Positions 55,188 to 64,000 of a DNA stretch of 64,000 nt are shown here, in pieces. A program made the translations under genes and the position numbers. Where the stretch lies: positions 96,852-160,851 of the forward strand of contig QVMW01000006.1 in NCBI GenBank assembly GCA_003417655.1, written 5' to 3'. The notes below the pieces were generated by a model. It had not been told where the DNA came from, did not search any database, and saw nothing but the letters and a program-made list of their open reading frames with translations. The DNA comes from Rhodobacteraceae bacterium 63075. GTDB lineage: Bacteria > Pseudomonadota > Alphaproteobacteria > Rhodobacterales > Rhodobacteraceae. Each line of letters begins with the position of its first letter. Within the stretch, counting starts at the first letter, position 1.

Positions 55188-55532
55188 TCAGGAGGCCGAA
55201 CGGGCCAGGCTGGCCTCGGCTATGCATGTTGTTGTGGCGGGGCGCTGGATGATATCCGTGACCAGCGCGATTTCATCGGCGTCGATGCCCGTGACGGAAG
55301 CCCGGCTGAGCCGGAAAAGCTCGTTTCCGGTGGCGCTGTCGATGATGCAATCCGAATAGGGCGTGACCAGCTCGGCAGGCACGCCTTCGGGCAGATGCAC
55401 CGTCAGCACCTTCTCGACGGTTGCCTTGGCGGTGACGCGCGCGGCATCGTCCACGGCGTCCTGCGCCTCGTCGCAGCCGGCAAGGGCCGCGAAGACGACG
55501 GGAAGGAGGATATGCGCCGCGCGACGCCGCAT
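55188..55532 (-). CDS. Putative lipoprotein inside the sdh operon
   Basis: The protein has 114 residues with a lipobox ([10 protein letters not shown], Cys20). The mature part has two cysteines (DCIID and TTCIAEASL) and a helical [20 protein letters not shown] stretch. Its ATG overlaps the sdhA stop (TGATG), so it is translationally coupled to sdhA and lies ahead of sdhB. No family was recognised. A role in SDH assembly or membrane attachment is only an inference. Confidence 0.75.
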   Translation of the reverse strand: MRRRAAHILLPVVFAALAGCDEAQDAVDDAARVTAKATVEKVLTVHLPEGVPAELVTPYSDCIIDSATGNELFRLSRASVTGIDADEIALVTDIIQRPATTTCIAEASLARSAS

Positions 55533-57337
55533 CAGAAGGTGCGCTCTTTCGGGGCGATCTTCTTGGGGCTGATGCCGCCTTCCTTGACCTTGGTGAGCGG
55601 GTTCTTGACCACGTCGCGGTAGCTCAGCTTCACCTCGTTGCCATCGAGATGGGCGATCGTGTGGACGCGCCAGTTCTCGTCATCGCGCTTGTCAAAGTCC
55701 TCGTGCGCATGCGCGCCGCGGCTTTCCTTGCGCGCCTCGGCCCCGGCGATCGTGGCCAGCGCGTTGGGCATGAGGTTGGTGAGCTCCAGCGTCTCCATCA
55801 GGTCCGAATTCCAGATCAGGCTGCGGTCGGTGACCTTGAGATCGTCCTGCTTGGCGGCAATCTCGGCCATCTTTTCAACCCCGTCCTTGAGCGTCTTGGA
55901 GGCGCGGAACACGGCGGCGTCGGACTGCATCGTCTTTTGCATCTCGAGGCGCAGCTCGGCGGTCGGCACCGCGCCGCTGGCATTGCGCAGCCCGTCGAAC
56001 CGGTCGAAGGCCGCATCGACACTCGCCTTGTTGAGCGTGGGGTTGGCCTGTGACGGGTCGACGACCTCGCCCGCCTTGATCGCCGCCGCGCGCCCGAAGA
56101 CGACGAGGTCGATGAGCGAGTTCGAGCCGAGCCGGTTGGCCCCGTGCACCGAGGCGCAGCCTGCCTCGCCCACGGCCATCAGCCCCGGAACGATGGCGCT
56201 CTGGTCCTTGGCGGTCGGGTTGATGACCTCGCCCCAGTAGTTCGTCGGGATACCGCCCATGTTGTAATGCACGGTCGGCAGAACCGGGATCGGCTCCTTG
56301 GTCACGTCGACGCCGGCGAAGATCTTCGCGCTTTCGGAAATGCCGGGCAGGCGCTCGGCCAGCGCTTCGGAGGGCAGGTGCGACAGGTTGAGGTGAATGT
56401 GATCCCCCTCCTCGCCCACGCCGCGGCCCTCGCGGATTTCCATCGTCATCGAGCGGCTCACGTAGTCACGCGGGGCCAGGTCCTTGTATTGCGGCGCGTA
56501 GCGCTCCATGAAGCGCTCGCCTTCGGAGTTGGTCAGATAGCCGCCCTCGCCGCGCGCGCCCTCGGTGATGAGACAGCCCGAGCCGTAGATGCCCGTCGGG
56601 TGGAACTGGACGAACTCCATGTCCTGAAGCGCGAGGCCAGCGCGCGCGACCATGCCGCCGCCATCGCCCGTGCAGGTATGGGCCGAAGTGGCGGAGAAAT
56701 AGGCGCGGCCATAGCCGCCCGTGGCCAGCACGACCATCTTGGCCGAAAAGACATGCATCGTCCCGTCATCGAGCTTCCAGCAGACAACGCCCTGGCATTG
56801 CCCGTCATCGCTCATGATCAGGTCGATGGCGAAATACTCGACATAGAACTCGGCATTGTTCTTCAGGCTCTGGCCGTAGAGCGTGTGCAGGATCGCGTGG
56901 CCCGTGCGGTCTGCGGCGGCGCAGGTGCGCTGCACGGCCGGACCTTCGCCGAACTCCGTCGTGTGTCCGCCGAAGGGGCGCTGGTAGATCTTGCCCTCCT
57001 CGGTGCGGCTGAACGGCACGCCGTAATGCTCCAGCTCGTAGACCGCCTTGGGTGCCTCGCGGGCGAGATATTCCATGGCGTCGGTGTCACCCAGCCAGTC
57101 GGAGCCCTTCACGGTGTCATACATGTGCCATTGCCAGTGGTCCGGCCCCATGTTCGACAGCGAGGCCGCGATGCCGCCCTGCGCGGCAACGGTGTGCGAA
57201 CGCGTCGGGAATACCTTGGTCACGCAAGCGGTGCGCAGCCCCTGTTCGGCCATGCCGAGCGTGGCCCGAAGCCCCGCGCCGCCGGCACCGACAACGACGA
57301 CATCGTATTCATGGGTTTCGTATTCGTATTCAGCCAT
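55532..57337 (-). CDS. sdhA: Succinate dehydrogenase flavoprotein subunit
   Basis: The protein has 601 residues. The FAD motif [21 protein letters not shown] (13-33) is followed by [14 protein letters not shown] with the His that binds FAD covalently. The catalytic [21 protein letters not shown] lies near 250. It oxidises succinate to fumarate. It lies 12 bp after sdhD on the same strand, within the complete sdhCDA-lipoprotein-sdhB order. Confidence 0.98.
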   Translation of the reverse strand: MAEYEYETHEYDVVVVGAGGAGLRATLGMAEQGLRTACVTKVFPTRSHTVAAQGGIAASLSNMGPDHWQWHMYDTVKGSDWLGDTDAMEYLAREAPKAVYELEHYGVPFSRTEEGKIYQRPFGGHTTEFGEGPAVQRTCAAADRTGHAILHTLYGQSLKNNAEFYVEYFAIDLIMSDDGQCQGVVCWKLDDGTMHVFSAKMVVLATGGYGRAYFSATSAHTCTGDGGGMVARAGLALQDMEFVQFHPTGIYGSGCLITEGARGEGGYLTNSEGERFMERYAPQYKDLAPRDYVSRSMTMEIREGRGVGEEGDHIHLNLSHLPSEALAERLPGISESAKIFAGVDVTKEPIPVLPTVHYNMGGIPTNYWGEVINPTAKDQSAIVPGLMAVGEAGCASVHGANRLGSNSLIDLVVFGRAAAIKAGEVVDPSQANPTLNKASVDAAFDRFDGLRNASGAVPTAELRLEMQKTMQSDAAVFRASKTLKDGVEKMAEIAAKQDDLKVTDRSLIWNSDLMETLELTNLMPNALATIAGAEARKESRGAHAHEDFDKRDDENWRVHTIAHLDGNEVKLSYRDVVKNPLTKVKEGGISPKKIAPKERTF

Positions 57338-57349
57338 ATCCAGATGTCC

Positions 57350-57721
57350 TTAAAGCGCGAGTTTGGCCAGCGCGTAGAGCGTGGTCGCGATGAGAAGGTA
57401 GACGAGCACCGTCACGAAGATGATCGCCGCCTTGCGCCTGCCGCCTTGCAGGTAGTCCTCGATCATGGTCTGCGCGCCGCTGCGGGCATGGATCAGCCCG
57501 ACAACGAGCATCAGCCCGATCACCAGAACCGGCCAGGGCCGCTGGAAGAGCGCCAGAACCTCGTCATGCCCCGCACCCAGCGCGCGGCCGACGATGAAGA
57601 TGAAAAAAGGTGTGAGCAGCGCGAGCGCGACGGCGCTCACCTGCATGAACCAGTGATGCTCTGCGCCGTGACCGGCCGAGCCCTTGCCTTCGGCGCGTTT
57701 GCGAGCCGTGAGATAACGCAT
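57350..57721 (-). CDS. sdhD: Succinate dehydrogenase membrane anchor subunit
   Basis: The protein has 123 residues and three membrane spans. GHGAEHHWFMQVSAVALALLTPFFIFIV (near 18-45) starts the first span; LIHARSGAQTMIEDYL (near 76-91) has a His of the haem/quinone region. It anchors SdhAB with SdhC. It is 10 bp after sdhC. Confidence 0.93.
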   Translation of the reverse strand: MRYLTARKRAEGKGSAGHGAEHHWFMQVSAVALALLTPFFIFIVGRALGAGHDEVLALFQRPWPVLVIGLMLVVGLIHARSGAQTMIEDYLQGGRRKAAIIFVTVLVYLLIATTLYALAKLAL

Positions 57722-57731
57722 GTCCGCCCCC

Positions 57732-58112
57732 TTAAACGATGATCAATGTGATTACGGTCAGGATGACCGATCCGATGACACAGGCCCAGCCGAGCCTCTC
57801 GGCGGTCGGAACATCGAGGCCGCGGCCGCTGTCATAGTAGAGATGCCTCAGCCCGGCGAGGAAGTGATACCACAGGCCGAGGGCCGAGAGCGCCATGACG
57901 AGGTCGCCGAACCAGCTTGTCAGCACGCCGTTTACGGTCGCGTAGTAATCCGGCCCTGTCGCGGCGGCGAGAAGCCACCAGACCAGCAGCAGCGCGGAGA
58001 TGATGAGCGCGTTGCCGGTGATGCGCGTGAGGATCGAGGAGATCGAGACGATCTGCGGACGGTAGATGCTCAGATGCGGCGAAAGCGGGCGATTTGCCGG
58101 AGTATTGGCCAT
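57732..58112 (-). CDS. sdhC: Succinate dehydrogenase cytochrome b556 subunit
   Basis: The ATG at 58112 has an AGAGGA site and gives 126 residues; starts farther upstream are unlikely. The RPLSPHLSIYRPQIVSISSILTRITG element (about 8-33) and the haem-ligand region GLWYHFLAGLRHLYYDSG (near 79-96) are SdhC hallmarks. It has three spans. It begins the operon; a tandem palindrome is located 142 bp upstream. Confidence 0.95.
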   Translation of the reverse strand: MANTPANRPLSPHLSIYRPQIVSISSILTRITGNALIISALLLVWWLLAAATGPDYYATVNGVLTSWFGDLVMALSALGLWYHFLAGLRHLYYDSGRGLDVPTAERLGWACVIGSVILTVITLIIV

Positions 58113-58200
58113 GAAGCTAGTCCTCTTTGTCATTGCGCAGGCGGTATACACCCGCATGCGCACCCCCTTTGATAACGGTTTTGAGCGCGGAGTCACGCGC

Positions 58201-58227
58201 CCCGCCGCATCTCGGGCGGGTTTTTTT
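58201..58227 (+). terminator. Plus-strand intrinsic terminator in the sdhC leader
   Basis: CCCGCC (58201-58206) pairs with GGCGGG (58215-58220) and T7 follows. It points to the plus strand, yet no plus-strand gene lies upstream. It may end an antisense or small RNA. On the minus strand it would be a hairpin in the sdhC leader. Confidence 0.7.
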
Positions 58228-58251
58228 GTCGCGTTCGGGAGATTCCCCCTC

Positions 58252-58286
58252 TTTGTGATCACAGTCTGAATATGTGTGATCACAAA
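58252..58286. promoter_or_regulatory. Tandem TGTGATCACA operator upstream of sdhC
   Basis: TTTGTGATCACA (58252-58263) and TGTGATCACAAA (58275-58286) are mirror copies. Each core TGTGATCACA is a perfect 10-bp palindrome; their centres are 21 bp apart, two helical turns. They lie right at the stop of the preceding gene and 142-174 bp upstream of sdhC. A dimer-binding regulator of the sdh operon is likely. The regulator cannot be named from the motif. Confidence 0.75.
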
Positions 58287-58709
58287 TCAACGCAATGTGT
58301 CCAGAACCTTCGTGACGCTGGTATCGAAGTTCAGATGCACGATCTGCCATTCGCCCCGGATCGGCATGGCAGCCAGATAGAGCGACATCGGAAAGTCGTT
58401 GGCCTTGATGTTGAAGGTCGTCACTTCCTGCACCATGCCGCCCGGCTCCTTGCGTTGCAGAACCGTCTGGCAGCTTTCGAATCCCTCGGGAAAGAGCCCT
58501 GCGAGCTGGGCGATCGGCTCGTCGAGGCTGTCGCGCCCGCTGCCCATCACCGCCGAGGCCTTGTCGGCGAATGTCTCGAAGTCACCCTTGAGGAACTCCG
58601 CCTTGGAGGCTTCCAGAACGTCGTAGGCCTCCGCGCCGCGCATCTCGCAGACGGGCTCTGCCATCGCAGGGCCCGCGCAAAGCGCCATCACAAGGAAAAA
58701 ATGTCTCAT
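58287..58709 (-). CDS. Hypothetical exported protein
   Basis: The ATG at 58709 gives 140 residues. A signal peptide (FFLVMALCAGPAMAE) ends near residue 16. Two cysteines follow (CEMRG and SCQTVL). The rest is mixed alpha/beta (YDVLEASKAEFLKGDFETFADKASAVMG, and MPIRGEWQIVHLNFDTSV). Its ATG overlaps the stop of the mesaconyl-CoA hydratase gene (ATGA). It has no recognised family; it lies between that gene and the sdh operator. Confidence 0.7.
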   Translation of the reverse strand: MRHFFLVMALCAGPAMAEPVCEMRGAEAYDVLEASKAEFLKGDFETFADKASAVMGSGRDSLDEPIAQLAGLFPEGFESCQTVLQRKEPGGMVQEVTTFNIKANDFPMSLYLAAMPIRGEWQIVHLNFDTSVTKVLDTLR

Positions 58710-59734
58710 AGCGGCATCAAAACCCAATAATCGAGATCGAGCAAGACCCCGGGAAGGTATTTGCCGTCCGCGCCCTTGAGTTCGCCGACCGAGCCGTCGG
58801 ATGTCGCCACCAGCCGCAGGCGCAGCGCGCCGACGCCGGGCGCATCGGTTTCGGCCTTGTCCAGCACTTCCGACCAGGCCTTGACGGTCGTGCCCGCAAA
58901 GCAGGGGTTCGCGTGCGCGCCGCCATTGAGCGCCACGATCATCTGCGCATTGGCCAGCCCGTTGAAGCTCAGCGCGCGGGCCATGGAAATGACATGGCCG
59001 CCATAGATCAGCCGCCCGTCGGGGCGGAATGTCATGTCGAAATGGACCTTGGCCGTGTTCTGCCAGAGCCGCGTGGCCAGCATGTGCTCGGCCTCCTCGA
59101 TGGTCACCCCGTCGACATGGTCGATCACCTCGCCCACGGCGTAATCCTCCCAGCGATGCGGCTCGCCGGCCTGCTCGAAGTCATAGCCCGAGAAGTCCAG
59201 CCCCTCGGGGATCACGAGATCTTCCGCCGCCACGGCGTCTGCCAGCTCGGGCACGACCGTTTCGGGCGCGGGCGCGTCCGTGTCGCGCTTGCGCACCATG
59301 ACCCAGCGGACATAGTCCAGCACCGCCTCGTCTTCCTGGTTGAAGCCGCGCGTGCGCACCCAGACGACGCCCGTCTTGCCATTGGAGTTCTGCTTGAGGC
59401 CGATCACCTCGCTTTCGGAGCGCAGCGTATCGCCCGGATAGACCGGCTTCAGCCAGCGCCCCTCGGCATAGCCCAAGTTGGCCACCGCGTTGAGCGAGAT
59501 GTCCGGCACGGTCTTGCCGAAGACCACGTGAAAGGCGATCAGGTCGTCGAGCGGCGAGCCTTCCAGACCGCTCTCGCTCGCGAATACATCCGAGGAATAG
59601 AGCGCATGGCGCGCGGGGTAGAGCGCGTGGTAGAGCGCCCGCTCGCCCTCGGCCACGGTGCGCGGCACGGCATGGCGGATAACCTGCCCCAGCGCGTAAT
59701 CCTCGAAAAACCGGCCTGCATTCGTCTTGCTCAT
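58706..59734 (-). CDS. mch: MaoC-like hydratase, probable mesaconyl-CoA hydratase
   Basis: The protein has 342 residues with two hotdog (MaoC) domains: one from residue 1 (FFEDYALGQVIRHAVPRTVAEGER) and one from about 190 (HRWEDYAVGEVIDHVDGVTIEEAEH). This double plan fits mesaconyl-CoA hydratase (beta-methylmalyl-CoA dehydratase) of the ethylmalonyl-CoA pathway, which adds water to mesaconyl-CoA. ccr, ecm and a malyl-CoA lyase homologue are near. Gene symbol is given by context. Confidence 0.85.
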   Translation of the reverse strand: MSKTNAGRFFEDYALGQVIRHAVPRTVAEGERALYHALYPARHALYSSDVFASESGLEGSPLDDLIAFHVVFGKTVPDISLNAVANLGYAEGRWLKPVYPGDTLRSESEVIGLKQNSNGKTGVVWVRTRGFNQEDEAVLDYVRWVMVRKRDTDAPAPETVVPELADAVAAEDLVIPEGLDFSGYDFEQAGEPHRWEDYAVGEVIDHVDGVTIEEAEHMLATRLWQNTAKVHFDMTFRPDGRLIYGGHVISMARALSFNGLANAQMIVALNGGAHANPCFAGTTVKAWSEVLDKAETDAPGVGALRLRLVATSDGSVGELKGADGKYLPGVLLDLDYWVLMPL

Positions 59735-59746
59735 CCCGCTGTCCTC

Positions 59747-59950
59747 TTACTGTGCGCCCAGTTTCATGTCGGGGCTGTAACCGCCCTCGACCTCCTTCGT
59801 CACCGCCTGACCGCAGCGCATGATGCCATTGGCATGGTCATAGGCATAGGTCGGACCGCCATGGAGCTCCCAGCCCTTCGACAGGGCTTCGCTCACCTTG
59901 TGGCAGAAGGCCGACGTGTCCTCTTCGCTCAGGAACCTGTAGAGCTTCAT
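59747..59950 (-). CDS. DUF1737 domain protein, 67 aa
   Basis: The 67 residues match DUF1737 in size and pattern: LYRFLSEEDTSAFCHKVSEALSKGWELHGGPTYAYD with a central GWELHG motif. It is a soluble small protein of unknown function. It lies 12 bp before mch and 7 bp after the NnrU gene, so it belongs to the same minus-strand unit. Confidence 0.85.
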   Translation of the reverse strand: MKLYRFLSEEDTSAFCHKVSEALSKGWELHGGPTYAYDHANGIMRCGQAVTKEVEGGYSPDMKLGAQ

Positions 59951-59957
59951 AGCGCCC

Positions 59958-60503
59958 TCACCCGTAAGGCCACGGGCCGAGATAGCCGTGCAGATAGCCG
60001 ATCGCCACGTAGATCACCAGCGTTGCGACCACCGCCTTGATCTCGGTGGCCATGCCCTTGGGCTCGGGCGGCGTCCAGTCTGGCTGCGTCCGGTTGATCC
60101 GGATCATCGCGAAGACGGCCCAGCCCAGAAGGCCGCCGAACAGGATGAAGCTTTCCACGTCACCATTCACGAGCAGGTGCGACAGCGCCCATGTCTTCAG
60201 CCCGATCAGCATCGGGTGGCGCATCTTGCGCGCCAGAGCGGTCTTCATGCCGGCGGCGGCGAAGAGATAGACCGAGACGAGCATCAGCAGGTTGTTGATG
60301 CCCACGGTCGCCGGGTGCCGCCCCCAGAAGAAAGCGCCATCGGCCATCCGGTAGCCGATCACCATCAGCACGATCGAGGCCAGCACGCCGAGCGCCACGA
60401 GCCCCTTGCCCGCATCGCCCAGCGCCGCCCGCGGGCCGGGGGCGATATATTTGAAGCTGTGTGTCACCCACCAGAGTGCCACACCGAGAATGAGAACGAG
60501 CAT
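59958..60503 (-). CDS. NnrU family membrane protein
   Basis: The protein has 181 residues and about five membrane spans. The N-terminal LVLILGVALWWVTHSFKYIAPG and the MRHPMLIGLKTWALSHLLVNGD segment (near 93-114) with conserved His residues match the NnrU family. The founding NnrU is encoded by nitric oxide-regulated genes of denitrifiers; paralogues such as this one occur elsewhere with unknown function. It is in a row with mcl2-like and DUF1737 genes. Confidence 0.87.
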   Translation of the reverse strand: MLVLILGVALWWVTHSFKYIAPGPRAALGDAGKGLVALGVLASIVLMVIGYRMADGAFFWGRHPATVGINNLLMLVSVYLFAAAGMKTALARKMRHPMLIGLKTWALSHLLVNGDVESFILFGGLLGWAVFAMIRINRTQPDWTPPEPKGMATEIKAVVATLVIYVAIGYLHGYLGPWPYG

Positions 60504-60526
60504 GAATGCCCCCCGTTACCTTGCTG

Positions 60527-61375
60527 CTACCTTGCGGCCACCACGTCTGCCATGGCCAGAATCTTCCTTGCGGTCTCAACATGCAGATTCTCGACGATTT
60601 TACCATCCACGACAGCAACACCCTGCCCGCTGGCCTCGACCTCCTCGAAAGCGGCGATCTGGCGGCGCGCGAGGTCGATCTCGTATTGGGACGGAGAGAA
60701 GGCCGCATTGCAGACCTCGATCTGCGCGGGGTGAATGAGCGTCTTGCCGTCAAAGCCCATGTCGCGGCCCTGCTCGCATTCGGCCCGGAGGCCCTCGTCG
60801 TCCTTGAACTGGTTGTAGACCCCGTCGATGGCAACGACGCCATGCGCCCTGGCCGCGAGCAGCAGCATCGACAGGCTCGCGAGCATCGCCAGCCGGTCGG
60901 CGCGGAATCGGCAGTTCAGCTCCTTGGCAAGGTCATTCGTGCCCGCAACGAAGCCCTTCATCTGCGGGTGCGCGGCGATCTCTCCCGCGTTCATCACGCC
61001 CAGGGGCGTTTCGATCATCGCCCAGATGTCCTTGTCCGCGCCGATGATCGCCGCGAGCGCATCCACATCCGCCGCGCTGGCGACCTTGGGCAGCAGGAAG
61101 GCATCGGCCTCGGCATCCTTCATCGCCTCGGCATCGGCGCGGCCCCATTCGGTGTCGAGCGCGTTGAGCCGGATGATCCGCGCGCGGCTGCCATAGCCGC
61201 CCTCCGCCAGCGCCGCCTTGAGCGTGGCGCGGGCCTCCTCCTTGGCGTCGGGCGTTACCGCGTCTTCGAGATCGAAGATGATCGCGTCCACAGCCAGCCC
61301 CCGCGCCTTGTCCAGGGCGCGTTCCTTGAAGCCGGGGATGTAAAGAACCGAGCGGTAGGGGCGTGGCATGTCCAT
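60527..61375 (-). CDS. CoA-ester lyase family, (3S)-malyl-CoA thioesterase/malyl-CoA lyase-like
   Basis: The ATG at 61375 gives 282 residues. MDMPRPYRSVLYIPGFKERALDKARGLAVDAIIFDLEDAV is the start of the HpcH/HpaI (CitE-like) fold, with the catalytic FDLEDAVTP (near 34-42), AMIETPLGVMNAGEI and VAGTNDLAKEL. Its length and PRPYRSVLYIPG start resemble the malyl-CoA thioesterase Mcl2 more than the 318-residue Mcl1. It would finish the ethylmalonyl-CoA pathway by hydrolysing malyl-CoA, or by cleaving methylmalyl-CoA. The two roles cannot be told apart here. Confidence 0.83.
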   Translation of the reverse strand: MDMPRPYRSVLYIPGFKERALDKARGLAVDAIIFDLEDAVTPDAKEEARATLKAALAEGGYGSRARIIRLNALDTEWGRADAEAMKDAEADAFLLPKVASAADVDALAAIIGADKDIWAMIETPLGVMNAGEIAAHPQMKGFVAGTNDLAKELNCRFRADRLAMLASLSMLLLAARAHGVVAIDGVYNQFKDDEGLRAECEQGRDMGFDGKTLIHPAQIEVCNAAFSPSQYEIDLARRQIAAFEEVEASGQGVAVVDGKIVENLHVETARKILAMADVVAAR

Positions 61376-61638
61376 ATCTGTCTCCCGAAACAATCTTGCG
61401 CCGATGTCGCATCTATCGACCGAAAAGTTCAAGTCTAAATGCGCTGCATCGCAGAATGAACCGCCCGCAAACGCTCCGTTAACCATTCTTTCAGGACTTG
61501 TCCGCCATGATTTCCCCCGCGTCGGATCACGGGAGGCGCGGCGGAAAACCCGGCGTGAAAAGCCTCCGGCGGAATTGAGAGCAATCACGCGCGGCCCCCT
61601 GCAAAGACAGGCGGAGCGCGCAAGGAAAGGGAAATGCG

Positions 61639-61956
61639 ATGAACAGGACATGTGCCAAAGCCGCGCTTGTAGTCGCCTGTGCCATGCTCGGCCCCGCCTC
61701 CGCTCTCGCGCAATCCGCGCAATCCTGCGCGCCGCGCGAGCGGGTGGTCGAGCGTCTGGCCGAAAGATACGGCGAAACGCGCCGCTCCATCGGCCTCGGG
61801 TCCAACAACGCGGTGGTCGAGGTCTTCGCCAGCGCCGAAAGCGGAAGCTGGACCATCACCGTGACGATGCCCACGGGCCTGACCTGCCTCGTGGCCTCTG
61901 GCCAGGCCTACGAGACACTGGCCGAAGCCCTGCCCGCCGAAGGCAAGGACGCCTGA
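61639..61956 (+). CDS. Hypothetical exported protein, 105 aa
   Basis: The protein has 105 residues with a signal peptide (AALVVACAMLGPASALAQ, cut near 25). The mature part has two cysteines (SCAPRERVV and LTCLVASG). A NAVVEVFASAESGSWTITVTMPTG stretch is beta-rich. It is convergent with the TauE-type gene. No known family. Confidence 0.72.
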   Translation: MNRTCAKAALVVACAMLGPASALAQSAQSCAPRERVVERLAERYGETRRSIGLGSNNAVVEVFASAESGSWTITVTMPTGLTCLVASGQAYETLAEALPAEGKDA

Positions 61957-61994
61957 GCACTGGCGGGGGTGTGCGCCCCCGCCGCCACGCGAGC

Positions 61995-62741
61995 TTATGT
62001 CAGCCCGTCCCAGATGAGCTTCGTGCCGGTCACCGTCAGCAAGACATAGGTGAGCGCGAAGAAGGCCCGCTCGGGAATGAGAAAATGCGCCTTGACGCCG
62101 AGCCACGCGCCCAGAAGCGCGAAGGGGGCCAGCAGGAGATCGAGCTTCAGCGTCTCCAGCGTGAAGATCCCCATGAAGGCATAGGGCACCACCTTCACGA
62201 TATTGATCAGCCAGAACACCAGCACGGTCGTCGCCTGGTATTGCGTCTTGGTCGGGCGGCGCGAGAGCAGGTAAACCGCCGCCGCCGGGCCGCCCGCGTG
62301 GCTTATGAAGCTCGTGAACCCGGCCACCAGCCCCGCGATCACCCCGCCGAAAAGCGGAATGGGCCGCCCCGCCGCCCCGATCAGCCCCGCGCGCCCGGCC
62401 ATCTGCCAGGCCACGAACAGCACCGCGATCGCCCCGATGATGAGCCGCAGCATGTCCGCATCGGCCCAGGCATAAAACAGCGCCCCCAGGATCACGCCCG
62501 GCACCCCGGCGAGCACGAGCACCCGCGCATCCTCCCAGCGCCAGCGCTGCCAGTAGGGCCGCAATGTCGCGAAATCGATCAGCATGAGCAGCGGCAGCAT
62601 GATCCCCAAAGCCATGCCCGGCTCGATCACCAGCGCCAGAATCGCCGCCGACGCAAAGGCCGCGCCCGAGCCGAACCCGCCCTTGGAAATACCTGCGAAA
62701 GTCACGGCCGCGCCGGCGATGGCAAAAAAGGTCAGATCCAA
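61995..62741 (-). CDS. Sulfite exporter TauE/SafE family permease (second copy)
   Basis: The likely start is TTG at 62741 because a GGAGG site lies upstream and the hydrophobic sequence (LDLTFFAIAGAAVTFAGISK) begins there; this gives 248 residues. Upstream frame (to 62834) is charged and unconserved. About eight membrane spans in two repeats are visible (GISKGGFGSGAAFASAAILALV and GVIAGLVAGFTSFISHAGGP). Substrate unknown. It is a distant paralogue of the protein at 39980-40906. Confidence 0.83.
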   Translation of the reverse strand: MDLTFFAIAGAAVTFAGISKGGFGSGAAFASAAILALVIEPGMALGIMLPLLMLIDFATLRPYWQRWRWEDARVLVLAGVPGVILGALFYAWADADMLRLIIGAIAVLFVAWQMAGRAGLIGAAGRPIPLFGGVIAGLVAGFTSFISHAGGPAAAVYLLSRRPTKTQYQATTVLVFWLINIVKVVPYAFMGIFTLETLKLDLLLAPFALLGAWLGVKAHFLIPERAFFALTYVLLTVTGTKLIWDGLT

Positions 62742-62845
62742 GCGCAGCCTCCGAAAGTCGCGGTTTCCAGAGAGGTTTAGCGCCGATCCGGCCCCGATCA
62801 CAAGCCGCGGCAGGGCGATGCCGCAGCGCAGCACTCTTGCGCTGA

Positions 62846-63862
<1,017 letters not shown>

Positions 63863-63884
63863 GACCGTCTCCGACGCATTTTCC

Positions 63885-63913
63885 AAAGGCCCCCGCCACG
63901 CGGGGGCCTTTTT
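63885..63913 (+). terminator. Intrinsic terminator of mdh
   Basis: AAAGGCCCCCG (63885-63895) and CGGGGGCCTTT (63901-63911) form 11 perfect pairs around CCACG, and T runs to 63913. It begins 22 bp after the mdh stop. Confidence 0.9.
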
Positions 63914-63921
63914 CTATGATG

Positions 63922-63944
63922 ATCACGACCGGCTTGGTCGTGAT
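63922..63944. promoter_or_regulatory. 9-bp inverted repeat after the mdh terminator
   Basis: ATCACGACC (63922-63930) pairs with GGTCGTGAT (63936-63944) with GGCTT between. No T run follows. It lies upstream of a gene beyond the window edge and could be an operator or leader hairpin. Confidence 0.4.
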
Positions 63945-64000
63945 AACCAAATGGGCGTTCGTCCGCATTGAGCCCACTATTGCCTTTCCCCGCGCGGAAT

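Noticed and set aside
58066..58269. 67-residue plus-strand ORF before the terminator at 58201
   Set aside because: It runs through the terminator and antisense to the sdhC start, has no ribosome site, and resembles reverse-frame noise.

Overview
The window is a 64 kb, GC-rich piece of an alphaproteobacterial chromosome. Gene content points to Rhodobacterales (roseobacter group): a dnaG-rpoD pair, crotonyl-CoA carboxylase/reductase and ethylmalonyl-CoA mutase, a luxR-luxI pair beside ccr, NnrU and TIGR02186 proteins, and Rhodobacterales-type small hypotheticals. The species cannot be named from the sequence. No tRNA, rRNA, CRISPR array, prophage or insertion sequence was seen. It is mostly ordinary core chromosome.

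Layout. 1-4115: end of a capsule export locus (kpsS fragment, outer-membrane export lipoprotein, kpsC). 4189-7057: small proteins (YjbQ, dodecin), then nrdR-ribD. 7109-11188 (minus): dnaG-rpoD. 11225-13927: small secreted protein, membrane site-2 protease, FAD protein of the HI0933 family. 13946-17743: threonine catabolism unit (XRE-cupin regulator, kbl, a PLP beta-family enzyme, tdh) with ATGA overlaps. 17923-20780 (minus): two lipid-anchored cytochromes c, a creatinase-like protein without M24 metal ligands, and a frameshifted carbon-nitrogen hydrolase. 20892-25593: thioesterase, membrane protein, acidic protein, Ldh-type dehydrogenase, LolD-LolC/E. 25730-28956: glpD-glpK. 29533-34754: VOC protein, class IV aminotransferase, UspA, ClpP paralogue, MtfA-like peptidase, NfuA-like protein, tsaB-rimI. 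34857-39886: BMP-type nucleoside ABC transporter with an unrelated small gene inside. 39980-45605: TauE/SafE plus TIGR02186, SDR, RecD-like helicase, quorum-sensing genes. 45799-63862: central carbon metabolism with ccr, ecm, mesaconyl-CoA hydratase, a malyl-CoA lyase/thioesterase homologue, the sdh operon and mdh, plus deoD, a DUF1989 protein and a sulfotransferase-like protein.

How the genes work together. ccr, ecm, the MaoC hydratase and the CoA-ester lyase homologue are steps of the ethylmalonyl-CoA pathway for acetyl-CoA assimilation; sdhCDAB and mdh carry its C4 products into the TCA cycle. tdh and kbl turn threonine into glycine and acetyl-CoA. glpK and glpD feed glycerol into glycolysis. 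The BMP transporter could supply nucleosides to DeoD.

The strongest non-coding signals are: an inverted pair of about 194-bp intergenic repeats (12411-12604 and 29165-29358, about 92% identical, no gaps); a three-copy stem-loop family with an AGC triloop and compensating arm changes (17764-17887, 23552-23610, 52103-52162); two TGTGATCACA palindromes 21 bp apart before sdhC; and a 13-bp hairpin after the BMP binding-protein gene.
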